Source: Firmicutes bacterium OM04-13BH | Lineage (GTDB): Bacteria > Bacillota > Clostridia > Lachnospirales > Lachnospiraceae | Assembly (NCBI GenBank): GCA_003481745.1 | Contig: QULP01000001.1 | Coordinates: forward strand, 1 to 64,000 | Reading direction: 5' to 3' | Length of the DNA stretch: 64,000 nt | In this document: piece by piece, positions 51,536-60,880 of the stretch | How positions within the stretch are numbered: position 1 is the first letter of the stretch | Layout: every line of letters starts with the position of its first letter | The notes under the pieces: model-generated | Told to the model about the DNA's origin: nothing | Databases searched by the model: none | Seen by the model: only the letters and a program-made list of their open reading frames with translations | Made by a program: the position numbers and the translations under genes

Positions 51536-51911
51536 AACATCTTCCACAATTTTGACATGGATTACATCTTTTCTTTTTTAGCTTTGGATACCACATACAA
51601 AATTCAGCTTTTATCTCTTTTTCTTTCAGATTATATTCTGCCTTATCATAACGAGTGACAAACGTTATCTTCTCTCCATCCTGTTCTACTTTAAGTGGAT
51701 AAATCGTAACCTGTTCTGGATGCATACAGCTTTGATATAAAACAGGACTATAAACTTTGTCATTCACCTTCACAGACTGGCTGATTGTGCAGACACTCCA
51801 ATGTGTGTCATTTGTTCTCGAAATTGTCTCTATGCCATAGCACTGATACTCTTTTGGAACTTTGTATGTATCAATCTCAAATGTACCCATTCTTGTTTTT
51901 AATTGTTTCAT
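51534..51911 (-). CDS. Hypothetical protein with C-terminal Cys cluster
   Basis: A 125-residue protein of mainly beta character (DTHWSVCTISQSVKVNDKVYSPVLYQ, GEKITFVTRYDKAEYNLKEKEIKA) ending KKKRCNPCQNCGRC, whose four Cys could bind zinc or an iron-sulfur cluster. I do not recognise the family. It lies eight bases after the AAA ATPase gene and shares its transcript, so it may be a partner of that ATPase. Confidence 0.6.
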   Translation of the reverse strand: MKQLKTRMGTFEIDTYKVPKEYQCYGIETISRTNDTHWSVCTISQSVKVNDKVYSPVLYQSCMHPEQVTIYPLKVEQDGEKITFVTRYDKAEYNLKEKEIKAEFCMWYPKLKKKRCNPCQNCGRC

Positions 51912-51919
51912 TTTTCTTT

Positions 51920-53404
51920 TTATGACAGCAGATTTTTTACCATTTCAGCGTCAAATACTACTTTAGATACATGATTTACCTCGATTTGATAAAGTGCATT
52001 TGCTGCAATATGTTCTGCTGCCTGCTCCAAGTCACGAATTCCACTTGTGTTTTCGTGCATTTTAATTACCATATCTAAAGCTTCTTCTGTCACAATACAT
52101 TCATTTTCTTTCATACTCATTCTTCTAAGCACTTTTGGGAGTGCAAATTTAGAAAAGATAATCTTTTTCTCTTCTGGTGTATAATCCGGAATATCAATTA
52201 CCGCAAAACGAGACATCAAAGGTGCACTAATCTGTGATTTATCATTTGCCGTTGCAATCGGATAAACTCCTACAGTAGGAATCAGACATTCGATATAGTT
52301 ATCTGTAAATCCAAGATTATCAAGCAGGGTTAAAAGCACATCCGCCGGATTTCCATTTCCTTTTCCGGATGCTGCTTTATCTAACTCATTGATAATGAAA
52401 ACCAGATTTGACTCTCCTGACATCGCAAAGGCTTCCATGATGATTCCAGGTTTTGCATTTGCATAAACACGAGAACTTCCTGTTAACTGTTCTGGGTCAT
52501 TGATGGAACTCATATCAAGTGTTGTCCACGGTAATTTTAAGATACGGGCAACCGCATAAGCAATCTGTGATTTTCCTGTTCCTGCCGGACCAACTAATAA
52601 CAGACCATAAGCCGGAAGCGTATGCGTACGATTAATCTGAATAATGGTTTCCATAATTCTCTGTTTGACACGTTCCATTCCATAAAGTTCTTCATCTAAA
52701 ATCTTACGAGCTTCTTCCGGGTCAATGGATTCAAAATAATTACTCTTCCACTGAATATTCATCATAATAGAAAGCGCTCTTTGTGCATGGCGTCTTTCTT
52801 CCGGTGAAACTTCATGAGAACGTGCAACTGCAAGATTTCGTCTGGCCCAGAGACGGATATTATCCGGCATCGTCTTTCCTGCACAGTTCATAAAATCTGT
52901 AATACTCTGAATACTGGTCAGTTTCATATCATCGCCGACTTCTTCCTCTTCTTCATCACTGACTTCCTCTGCCGGTGCATCACTTGCCAACAGACGGTCA
53001 ATCATAAACTGGAGAAATCCATCTTCTGCTGAAAGTTTTGTTCCACCTCCAAAAGCAGTTTCACGAATCTTATAGACTGCATAACCATTTTCCTGATTCT
53101 TTCCAGAAAGCCGGACGTTGATATGGTTTTCTCCCATCCAGCGTAAAAGACTTGTAAAACGAGCATCAATCTCTAAGATATCTGCTGTAAAAACTCCATC
53201 TTCTTCTTTAAACTCAAACGTCGTACGTTTACTTGGATTGGTAAAAATTCCGCCGGAATGATGTTTCCACTGACGGGCAGAATTATCTAAAATTAAAATT
53301 GGTTTCTCCGGTGTTGCTTCTGATTCATTTGAATAAAAAACCTCATAAGTACATTCCGGATCTTTTTTTTCATTTGGTGTATCACTAAAGTCAAATACTG
53401 GCAT
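51920..53404 (-). CDS. Lon-like AAA+ ATPase without protease domain
   Basis: The 494-residue protein has an uncharacterised N-terminal half (1-215) with an acidic linker (EEVSDEEEEEVGDD), then a Lon-type AAA+ module: YGMERVKQRI, Walker A GPAGTGKS at 272-279, Walker B region VFIINELDK at 335-343, sensor ATAND and Arg finger PLMSRF. In Walker B the usual Asp before Glu is Asn (INELDK). There is no Ser-Lys protease domain. A chaperone or unfoldase role is probable; its location beside TerD genes links it to that stress cluster. Confidence 0.85.
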   Translation of the reverse strand: MPVFDFSDTPNEKKDPECTYEVFYSNESEATPEKPILILDNSARQWKHHSGGIFTNPSKRTTFEFKEEDGVFTADILEIDARFTSLLRWMGENHINVRLSGKNQENGYAVYKIRETAFGGGTKLSAEDGFLQFMIDRLLASDAPAEEVSDEEEEEVGDDMKLTSIQSITDFMNCAGKTMPDNIRLWARRNLAVARSHEVSPEERRHAQRALSIMMNIQWKSNYFESIDPEEARKILDEELYGMERVKQRIMETIIQINRTHTLPAYGLLLVGPAGTGKSQIAYAVARILKLPWTTLDMSSINDPEQLTGSSRVYANAKPGIIMEAFAMSGESNLVFIINELDKAASGKGNGNPADVLLTLLDNLGFTDNYIECLIPTVGVYPIATANDKSQISAPLMSRFAVIDIPDYTPEEKKIIFSKFALPKVLRRMSMKENECIVTEEALDMVIKMHENTSGIRDLEQAAEHIAANALYQIEVNHVSKVVFDAEMVKNLLS

Positions 53405-53471
53405 TTTCTTTCTCCTTTATCTATGCTCTTTCTTTTCTCTCAATTTTTTAGTGTATCATAGATTTTCTTAT

Positions 53472-54314
53472 TCAACAACCATCTGTTTTTGCCATTCCAA
53501 GCTGCCAAAACGCTACCGCACTTGCTGCCGCTACATTTAACGAATCCACACCATGCATCATTGGAATCTTTACCGTATAATCACAAGTTGCGATGGTATG
53601 TTTTGCCAACCCTTCTCCTTCTGTTCCAAGCACAATTGCAAGCTTTTCTTCTGCCATAAGATTTTTATCATCAATACTGACCGAATCATCCGTCAATGCC
53701 ATTGCTGCTGTTTGAAATCCCATTTCTTTTAACAATTGAATTCCTCCATCCGGCCAGCTCACTTTCTTTTTATCAAAAAATGTCCACGGAACTTGAAATA
53801 CTGTCCCCATACTGACGCGGGCAGCCCTTCTATAAAGAGGGTCACTGCAAGCTGGAGTTAATAATACCGCATCCATATTTAATGCCGCTGCCGAGCGAAA
53901 AATTGCGCCCACATTAGTTGGATTTACAACATTTTCTAAGACTGCAATTCTTCTTGCGTTTTTGCAGACCTCTTCTACACTTTTTAAAGACAAACGCTCC
54001 ATTGCACACAACATTCCCCTTGTCAACCCAAAGCCTGTAAGCTGTTTGAGCACTTCAAATTCTGCTGTATAAACCGGAACAGATTCCCATCGTGAGAAAA
54101 TTTCTTCTGCCTGTGCTCCTATCTCTTTCTTTTCTATTAAAAAAGAAATCGGATGGTATCCGGCATTTAATGCCCGTTCAATAACTTTTGGGCTTTCTGC
54201 AATAAAAATCCCAGGGTTTGGCTCATTAAAATGTAAAAGCTGGCTTTCATTCAGTCGTGCATAAACATCCAGTTCTGGAAATTCAAAATTTGTTATCTCA
54301 ATTATTGGATTCAT
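53472..54314 (-). CDS. TrmH/SpoU-family RNA 2'-O-methyltransferase
   Basis: The 280-residue enzyme has the SpoU knot motifs: VLENVVNPTNVGAIFRSAAAL, AIVLGTEGEGL and IPMMHGVDSLNVAAASAVAF. An N-terminal substrate-binding domain precedes them. It methylates a ribose 2'-OH in rRNA or tRNA. GAGGATAATT before ATG 54314 decides the start. It is an orphan between the AAA gene and the divergent TerD-like gene. Confidence 0.92.
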   Translation of the reverse strand: MNPIIEITNFEFPELDVYARLNESQLLHFNEPNPGIFIAESPKVIERALNAGYHPISFLIEKKEIGAQAEEIFSRWESVPVYTAEFEVLKQLTGFGLTRGMLCAMERLSLKSVEEVCKNARRIAVLENVVNPTNVGAIFRSAAALNMDAVLLTPACSDPLYRRAARVSMGTVFQVPWTFFDKKKVSWPDGGIQLLKEMGFQTAAMALTDDSVSIDDKNLMAEEKLAIVLGTEGEGLAKHTIATCDYTVKIPMMHGVDSLNVAAASAVAFWQLGMAKTDGC

Positions 54315-54486
54315 AATTATCCTCATTATTTTTCTTTTTATTTCTTTTATTTTCTGTTTTTTATCATACTATACCCACAAGAGAAACTCAATATTTCCTG
54401 TCAATTTCTCTGCTGTTTCATTGCTTTTTTCTCTCTAAAATGCTACTATGATTTTAAAAAGATGTAAAAAAGAAAGGAAGTTTCTT

Positions 54487-55206
54487 ATGATTCAAATTCC
54501 TGAAAAAACAATACCTGCCTTTCATTCGCAGACTATTTTGTCGCTGAATACCCAAAAAGTACGAACCGCAAAGTCTTCTCAGACAATTTTACAGTTAAAC
54601 CAAAATTTGCACTCTCATTCACCTGCTCCCACTACTCCTTCTTACAGGCATCCGACTTTAAAAAACATCGTACAAAAAGGTCAGAAAATTGCACTGTTTA
54701 CAAATTCTGTTTCTCCATCTGTCGACGTTCTACTAGGATGGAACGTAAAAAAAACCGCCTGCGATGTGGATGTCTCTGCATTTTTATTAGGAGCAAATCA
54801 AAAAGTCTTAGGAGATTCCTGGTTTGTTTTTTACGGTCAGCCACAAAGCCCTGATCGATCTGTTTCATTTGAAACGCTTTCAACCAATCAATGCGAAAAA
54901 ATTCATATTCAGCTAAATCAGTTAAATTCCGTTGTGCAAAAAATCGTATTTGTATTAACTATAAACGAAGCACTTACAAGAAATTTAAATTTCAGTATGA
55001 TTGAACATGCGTATATCCAGATTATAGATTCTAACCAACACGAATTAGTCAGCTTTCCAATGAGTGATTATTATGAATCTGTTACCTCCATGATGATTGG
55101 AGAAATCTATCTGCATAATGGTATCTGGAAATTTCATGCTGTTGGAAATGGGGTAAAAGAAGACCTTGCCGGGCTTTGCAGACGTTATGGTGTTAATGTA
55201 TCATAA
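54487..55206 (+). CDS. TerD-like domain protein with N-terminal extension
   Basis: The 239-residue protein has a Ser/Thr/Gln-rich extension of about 50 residues, then a TerD fold (LGWNVKKTACDVDVSAFLLGANQKVL, SMIEHAYIQIIDSN, SMMIGEIYLHNGIWKFHAVGNGV). The [15 protein letters not shown] calcium-binding segment of canonical TerD is replaced by FETLSTNQCEKI, so Ca2+ binding may be lost or changed. AAAGGAAG precedes ATG 54487. It is 58 bases ahead of an AIM24 gene on the same strand. Confidence 0.85.
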   Translation: MIQIPEKTIPAFHSQTILSLNTQKVRTAKSSQTILQLNQNLHSHSPAPTTPSYRHPTLKNIVQKGQKIALFTNSVSPSVDVLLGWNVKKTACDVDVSAFLLGANQKVLGDSWFVFYGQPQSPDRSVSFETLSTNQCEKIHIQLNQLNSVVQKIVFVLTINEALTRNLNFSMIEHAYIQIIDSNQHELVSFPMSDYYESVTSMMIGEIYLHNGIWKFHAVGNGVKEDLAGLCRRYGVNVS

Positions 55207-55264
55207 GCGTTCGATTTAACCTCAGCTCACGCTACACTCACTTATACTTAGGAGGAACTTTGCT

Positions 55265-55972
55265 ATGCTTACATTTGAAACTGTAAATGAATTATCTTTA
55301 AAAGTAACTTGTTCTGGTTCTGATACACTTTTTGTAAAAGCCGGCGCTTTTATTGCCGGAGATAACCCAGGAAACAAAAATTATCGTTTTGAAAAAGTAC
55401 TGCTCGGTCCACAACAAAGTCTTGCGCAAGCTGCCTTTGGCTCATTGATGAGAAGAGCGACCGGTGAAAACTTCCCACTTATGAAAGTTACCATGAATGG
55501 AGATTCTGTCACTTATTATGCAGATAAAGGTCAGCATGTCGTTATCTACCAGCTTGCTCCAGGAGAAGTTGTTTCTGTAGAATCCGAAAATATTCTTGCC
55601 TTTACACCGGACTGTAATTATCAGGTGCGCTTCATCGGCAGTGGAATTTTCTCTCAAAAAGGACTTGCCACATCAACCTTAACAGGAAAAGGTCCAAATG
55701 CTTATGTCGCCCTGCTTTGCAATGGAAATCCAATCGTTTTAAGCAATGTAAACAGTAATTCCACTCTTTGTGTAGACCCTGATGCCGTAATTTGCTGGTT
55801 CTCCCAGCGTGGATACTGTGATCCGCAGATTAAAACAGATCTTTCATGGAAAAACTTTATCGGACAGGCTTCCGGTGAATCTTACTCTTATGAGTGGAAT
55901 TCCCACCAGCCAGTTACTGTTTTAGTTCAGCCAAATGAAAGAATCGGTGGAATCCGAGTTGGAATCGATTAA
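55265..55972 (+). CDS. AIM24-family (TIGR00266-like) protein
   Basis: A 235-residue beta-rich protein with AIM24 blocks: LFVKAGAFIAGDNPGNKNYRFEKV, RRATGENFPLMKVTMNGDSVTYYAD, GQHVVIYQLAPGEVVSVESENILAFTPD and ISVDPDAVICWFSQ-type end. Members are cytoplasmic proteins of unknown role, linked in Bacillus and Streptomyces to Ter/Tel loci. AGGAGG precedes the ATG. It ends at a strong bidirectional terminator. Confidence 0.88.
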   Translation: MLTFETVNELSLKVTCSGSDTLFVKAGAFIAGDNPGNKNYRFEKVLLGPQQSLAQAAFGSLMRRATGENFPLMKVTMNGDSVTYYADKGQHVVIYQLAPGEVVSVESENILAFTPDCNYQVRFIGSGIFSQKGLATSTLTGKGPNAYVALLCNGNPIVLSNVNSNSTLCVDPDAVICWFSQRGYCDPQIKTDLSWKNFIGQASGESYSYEWNSHQPVTVLVQPNERIGGIRVGID

Positions 55973-55983
55973 TCTCAGGCTTA

Positions 55984-56034
55984 AAAAGCAGATACCGGAA
56001 TCCTCTACGATTCCATGTATCTGCTTTTTATTTT
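55984..56034. terminator. Bidirectional terminator between AIM24 and Ca2+-ATPase genes
   Basis: AAAAAGCAGATAC-GGAATC and GATTCC-GTATCTGCTTTTT pair nearly completely around a 6-base loop; T-runs follow on both strands. It serves convergent genes. Confidence 0.93.
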
Positions 56035-58693
56035 AATGTTTTTTATTTACAATTGCTTTTCGGATTAAATCTACCGGTATCATAGTAACCGCTAAAAGAA
56101 TCACTGCAATCCAGCCCTTAATTCCAAATGGAACACAACTGAACATTTCACCAATCCAATCAAATACGACAAATGGAATCAAACCTGCATTTACAATCAC
56201 TGCCTGTACTAAAATAATTGTAAAGAATACTTTTAAGAATCCTGGATTTAAATTCAGCCCTTTGAAAATTTCAGCTCCGTCATCTCTTACATTAAATCCA
56301 TTAAACAAAGCACTTACGATGAATAATACAAAATATCCTGTTAAATGCTGTTCTTCGTTTTCAAATAAATTTTTAAAGAACGGTGCTTTCAAATACACAA
56401 AACTGACAACCGTAAGCCAAAGACCCATTGTTAAAATCTGTCCCATCATCTGTTTACTGATGATGCTTTCATCTCTGCGTCTTGGTTTTTCATCCATATA
56501 TTTCTCAAGTGCCGGTTCATTTCCAAGCATGATTGCGCCCAAACCATCCATAACAAGGTTTACAAACAGTAAATGAGTTACTTTTAACGGTTCTTCTACA
56601 CCAAAGAACGGTGCAATCGCACTGACCACTACTGCCGTTACATTGATTACAAGCTGGAATTTACAGAATTTCAAAATATTATGATAAATCGTTCTTCCGT
56701 ATAAAATTGCATCTTTAATGGATTTAAAGTTATCATCCAAAATAACAATCTCACCGGCTTCTTTTGCAGCTTCTGTTCCACTTCCCATTGCAAATCCGAC
56801 ATCTGCACGTTTCAGTGCCGGAGAGTCATTTACTCCATCTCCTGTCATACCCACAACAAGATTCATTTCCTGACACAGACGAACCATTCTGGATTTATCT
56901 GTAGGAAGTGCTCTTGCAATGACACGAATATGAGGAATGATTTTCTTTACTTCATCATCGCTCATCTCATTTAACTGTGCAGAAGAAAGTGCCTTATCAT
57001 CTTTATTTTTTAACAGACCCGCATCCTTTGCAATTGCAACGGCTGTTTCCAGACGATCACCAGTAATCATAACAACCTGAATTCCCGCACCCTGCACTTC
57101 TGCAATCGCTTCTTTTGCTTCCGGGCGAACATCATCACGGATTCCAACTAAACCAATAATTACAACATCATCATTGATTTTATTTTCCGTCATAGTTCTC
57201 TCTGAATATCCAAAAGCAAGGACACGCATTGCTTTTACTGCCAACTCATCAATCTTTTTATTTACTACATCCATATCCAGCGGTTTTACTGTTCCGTCTG
57301 CATCCAGATAATGCTTTGCGGCTCCCAATAAACGTTCCGGAGCTCCTTTATAAAATGTCTTTCCAAGACTTTCAATTCTAGCCTGACTAAATTTATTAGA
57401 AGAGTTAAATCCCTGCTGTTGTGTAATTACACACTCTTTATCACTTTCAAGTGCACGGAAAGTAGATTCTCCGATAAATTTCATCAATGCCTGGTCTGTC
57501 GCATTTCCACCAATTACTTTATGAGATGCATCAAACATAGACTGCGTATTCTTTCCAATTGCAAGATCCACAAGCCCTTTTACTTTTCCATGATTTTTTA
57601 ACTCACTAAGAGCAACCGATTTTCCATCTCCAAAGAAGAACTCAACAACTTCCAGTCGTCCTTTTGTAATCGTTCCTGTTTTATCACTGAATAAAATATT
57701 TAAAGAACCTGCTGTTTCAATACCCTGGGCTTTACGGACAAGTACATTATGGTCAAGCATCTTACTTGTATTTTGCATCAAAACCAGAGAAATCATAAGA
57801 GGAAGTCCCTCAGGTACTGCACAGACAATAATTACAATTGCAAGAGAAACCGCCTGAATTAAATCTTTTAAAATATTTTCAAATCCCTCTGCAAAATAAG
57901 CGGACGGACCTCCGGCCAAAACAATAAAATAAGCAAAATAGAGCACTGCAATTACAATTGCACCAATATATCCAAAGGTAGAAATCTGTTTTGCAAGTTT
58001 CGCAAGTTTTACTTTTAATGGGGAATCCGGCTCATCTTCCTGCATCTCTTCTGCCATTTTTCCCATCATTGTTTTCAAGCCGACTTTTCTGACATCCAAA
58101 ATTCCCTCTCCATCAAATACAATTGCACCACGGAAAAGAGAATGTTTATCTACGAAGGTATCTCCTGTGATTTCATCTGCAAGCTGGAATGATTCATCTG
58201 CCTGTGTTTTCTTGCATTCCTCTGCTTCTCCATTTAACGCAGAGTTATCGACACGAAGAGAACCATCAATTAAGATACCATCTGCCGGAATTTTATCACC
58301 AGACTGAAGAAGTACCTTGTCGCCTACTACAACATCGTCCACATCAATAATGGTAATTACACCGTTTCTGTGAACTTTACATTTATCTTTCTCTGTACTT
58401 TCTTTCAACTCACGATATTTTGTATCGCTGGCAACACCTGTCTTTGCTGACACAAACGCAACAATTAAAACTGCAACAATCGTTCCTAATGGTTCATAAA
58501 TCTCAGCATACCCAAAGAAAAACATTGCAATCATAAGGGCTGCAATTGCTAACAGAACTTTAATCATCGGGTCACTAAAAGTTTCCTTGAATTCATCCCA
58601 AAATGTGGTTGGTTCTGAATCAGGAATCATATTCGAGCCATGTTGCTTTCTGGACTCTTCGACTTCCTTGTCTGATAAACCATTGTACTTCAT
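56033..58693 (-). CDS. Calcium-transporting P-type ATPase (PMCA/SERCA-like)
   Basis: The 886-residue pump has the actuator TGES-equivalent segment LNGEAEECKK, phosphorylation motif DKTGTITKG, nucleotide region KGAPERLLGAA, hinge MTGDGVNDSPALKRADVGFAMG and about ten membrane segments (VSLAIVIIVCAVPEGLPL with the PEGLP calcium motif). It exports Ca2+ using ATP. It is surrounded by TerD genes, whose products bind Ca2+, so it may set the Ca2+ level for them. Confidence 0.95.
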   Translation of the reverse strand: MKYNGLSDKEVEESRKQHGSNMIPDSEPTTFWDEFKETFSDPMIKVLLAIAALMIAMFFFGYAEIYEPLGTIVAVLIVAFVSAKTGVASDTKYRELKESTEKDKCKVHRNGVITIIDVDDVVVGDKVLLQSGDKIPADGILIDGSLRVDNSALNGEAEECKKTQADESFQLADEITGDTFVDKHSLFRGAIVFDGEGILDVRKVGLKTMMGKMAEEMQEDEPDSPLKVKLAKLAKQISTFGYIGAIVIAVLYFAYFIVLAGGPSAYFAEGFENILKDLIQAVSLAIVIIVCAVPEGLPLMISLVLMQNTSKMLDHNVLVRKAQGIETAGSLNILFSDKTGTITKGRLEVVEFFFGDGKSVALSELKNHGKVKGLVDLAIGKNTQSMFDASHKVIGGNATDQALMKFIGESTFRALESDKECVITQQQGFNSSNKFSQARIESLGKTFYKGAPERLLGAAKHYLDADGTVKPLDMDVVNKKIDELAVKAMRVLAFGYSERTMTENKINDDVVIIGLVGIRDDVRPEAKEAIAEVQGAGIQVVMITGDRLETAVAIAKDAGLLKNKDDKALSSAQLNEMSDDEVKKIIPHIRVIARALPTDKSRMVRLCQEMNLVVGMTGDGVNDSPALKRADVGFAMGSGTEAAKEAGEIVILDDNFKSIKDAILYGRTIYHNILKFCKFQLVINVTAVVVSAIAPFFGVEEPLKVTHLLFVNLVMDGLGAIMLGNEPALEKYMDEKPRRRDESIISKQMMGQILTMGLWLTVVSFVYLKAPFFKNLFENEEQHLTGYFVLFIVSALFNGFNVRDDGAEIFKGLNLNPGFLKVFFTIILVQAVIVNAGLIPFVVFDWIGEMFSCVPFGIKGWIAVILLAVTMIPVDLIRKAIVNKKH

Positions 58694-58790
58694 TTTTCTG
58701 TCTCCTTTTTAAGTTTTTTATAGTATAAAAGAAAGAGAAACCGGACTTACAGCTTCTCTTCCTAAATACCCGATTGCTTTACGTTTTCAA

Positions 58791-58830
58791 GCAGACATTC
58801 GCAATCCACTTCACCACTTGATTCGGTTAA
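58791..58830. repeat. Structured intergenic repeat, short copy B
   Basis: GCAGACATTCGCAATCCACTTC joins directly to ACTTGATTCGGTTAAA, as if the middle of copy A or C was deleted. It overlaps the last codons of the TerD gene ending at 58827 and supplies its stop codon. Confidence 0.65.
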
Positions 58831-59414
58831 ACAAATCGATTTGCAAGCTCTCCAAGACCTGGATCTTTGGTTGCCTGTCCAACTGCACTAAATTTCCATT
58901 CACCGTTATGACGATAAATTTCTCCAAAAATCATAGCTGTCATTCCATCATAATTCTCAGATAAATTATACTTACATAACTCTCTGTTTCCTCGTGCATC
59001 CACAATACGGATAAATGCATTTTCAATCATTCCAAAATGCTGGTTTCTCTGTACTGCTTTATAAATGTTTACAACAATTACAATTCTATCATATTCTTGT
59101 GGAATCCGCAATAAATCTACGATAATCTGTTCATCATCGCCATCTCCGGCGCCTGTAAGATTATCTCCCTGATGCATTACTGCATCACTTTTATGACGAA
59201 GATTTCCAAAATAGACCAGGTCCTCTTTTCCGAACAATTTTCCATTTTTTAATAAAATCGCAGAAGCATCACAATCAATTGCCTGTGGCTTTCTTGAGAA
59301 CAAACCGCCTTTTCTTTTTACTTCATCCCATCCAAGCCCTACAATAACCTGTGCAAGCCCCTGATTATCTTTTGACAGACTTACTTTCTGTCCTTTTTGT
59401 AAACTGACTGACAT
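58827..59414 (-). CDS. TerD-family protein (divergent third paralogue)
   Basis: A 195-residue TerD protein with the start [60 protein letters not shown] (calcium site) and SAVGQATKDPGLGELANRFV. It has an insertion (KRKGGLFSRKPQAI) compared with its neighbours. TerD proteins are Ca2+-binding stress proteins of the tellurite locus. It is the last of three TerD genes and precedes the Ca2+ pump. The final stop falls within repeat copy B. Confidence 0.93.
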   Translation of the reverse strand: MSVSLQKGQKVSLSKDNQGLAQVIVGLGWDEVKRKGGLFSRKPQAIDCDASAILLKNGKLFGKEDLVYFGNLRHKSDAVMHQGDNLTGAGDGDDEQIIVDLLRIPQEYDRIVIVVNIYKAVQRNQHFGMIENAFIRIVDARGNRELCKYNLSENYDGMTAMIFGEIYRHNGEWKFSAVGQATKDPGLGELANRFV

Positions 59415-59462
59415 ATCTTTGTCCTCCTGTTGACTCTATTTTTTTCTTTTTATTGTCTTTTC

Positions 59463-60044
59463 TTATTCTACATCTACTCCAAAGCTTCCACAAAGCGCAG
59501 CCAGTCCACCTTGATAGCCGCTTCCAATTGCATTAAATTTCCATTCTGCTCCATTTTTATAAAGCTCACCAAAAACAACAGCGGTTTCAATTGAAAAATC
59601 TTCACCTAAATCATAACGAAGCAGTTCTTCCCCTGTCTCTTCATTGTAAATTCGGATAAATGCGTTGGCAACCTGTCCAAAGTTCTGTCTTCTCGCTTCT
59701 GCCTCATAAATTGTAGCAGTAAACGCAATTTTAGAAATCTCAGCAGGAACTTTTGTTAAATCAATCTTAATCTGCTCATCATCGCCCTCGCCTGCACCGG
59801 TACGATTATCTCCCATATGCTGAACGCTCTGTGACGGATGAACGAGGTTTCCATAAAATACAAAATCTTCCGACTTTGTTACTTTTCCATTTTCACCTAA
59901 CATAAAAGCAGCTGCATCCAAGTCAAATTCTCCGCCCGTATCAAACACATTGATATCCCAGCCGAGTCCGACTACTACATTTTTTAATCCTGGATTATCT
60001 TTCGTAAGACTTACTTTCTGTCCTTTTTTTAAACTAACTGGCAT
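59463..60044 (-). CDS. terD: TerD-family protein
   Basis: A 193-residue canonical Ter[72 protein letters not shown], and [23 protein letters not shown]. The two Asp-rich calcium sites are intact. It closely resembles the paralogue at 60266-60847 (about 70 percent by eye), a recent duplication. AGGAGG is close to the start. Confidence 0.94.
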   Translation of the reverse strand: MPVSLKKGQKVSLTKDNPGLKNVVVGLGWDINVFDTGGEFDLDAAAFMLGENGKVTKSEDFVFYGNLVHPSQSVQHMGDNRTGAGEGDDEQIKIDLTKVPAEISKIAFTATIYEAEARRQNFGQVANAFIRIYNEETGEELLRYDLGEDFSIETAVVFGELYKNGAEWKFNAIGSGYQGGLAALCGSFGVDVE

Positions 60045-60090
60045 AACTTTTTCCTCCTGTATTTTCTAAATATATTCTTAAAACAATTGT

Positions 60091-60251
60091 CAAGTGGATA
60101 TTCGCAATCCGCTTCGCTACTTGCTCATAACCAAATAGCTGCTACGCAGCTTATCAGAAGGGGCTTGCCCCCCCTCCTGATACAAGCAAGTCCCCACCCA
60201 TGCTTATTGCTTTTCGCAATTGAAGCAGGTGACTTACTTGATTTGGTTAAA
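60091..60251. repeat. Structured intergenic repeat, copy C
   Basis: Has GTGGATATTCGCAATCCGCTTCGCTACTTGCTCAT, then a hairpin TATCAG-AAGGGG / CCCC-CTCCTGATA, then AAGTC...GACTT pairing, and ends CTTGATTTGGTTAAA. Arms differ from copy A while pairing is kept. It lies between two TerD genes. Confidence 0.7.
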
Positions 60252-60265
60252 CTACTGTTTCTGTT

Positions 60266-60847
60266 TTACGCAACCTGAATTCCATAGTGACCACAAAGTG
60301 CAGCCAATCCACCCTGGAATCCACTTCCGATTGCATTAAATTTCCACTCGCCATTGTGACGATACAATTCACCAACCACAATTGCTGTCTCAATTGAGAA
60401 ATCTTCGCCTAAATCATAACGAATTAACTCCTGATTGGTATCCTCATCTACAATTCGGATATACGCATTGGAAACTTGTCCAAAGTTTTGTCTTCTCTCC
60501 TGTGCTTCATAAATGGTAACAGTAAAGGCAATTTTATCAACACTTTCCGGAATCGCTTTTAAATCCACAAAAATCTGTTCATCATCGCCATCGCCTTCAC
60601 CTGTTAAATTATCTCCCTGATGTTTTACTGCTCCACTTGGATGCTCCAAATTTCCATAAAATACAAATTCCTTTTCTGTCGGGCATTTTCCATTTGCACC
60701 ACACATAAATGCAGAAGCATCTAAGTCAAAATCAGCACCTGAATCAAAAGCATTGACATCCCAGCCAAGTCCTACCATGATATGCTTTAAAGATGCATTT
60801 CCTTTTGTTAAATCTACTTTCTGTCCTTTTGATAAATTAATTGGCAT
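60266..60847 (-). CDS. terD: TerD-family protein
   Basis: A 193-residue canonical TerD with [68 protein letters not shown] and [23 protein letters not shown]. The calcium-binding Asp sites are present. It lies 33 bases after telA and is likely cotranscribed. Role: Ca2+-dependent envelope or phage/tellurite stress response by family knowledge. Confidence 0.94.
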   Translation of the reverse strand: MPINLSKGQKVDLTKGNASLKHIMVGLGWDVNAFDSGADFDLDASAFMCGANGKCPTEKEFVFYGNLEHPSGAVKHQGDNLTGEGDGDDEQIFVDLKAIPESVDKIAFTVTIYEAQERRQNFGQVSNAYIRIVDEDTNQELIRYDLGEDFSIETAIVVGELYRHNGEWKFNAIGSGFQGGLAALCGHYGIQVA

Positions 60848-60880
60848 CGTTTTTTCCTCCTTGCGCTTTTATTTTCAATC

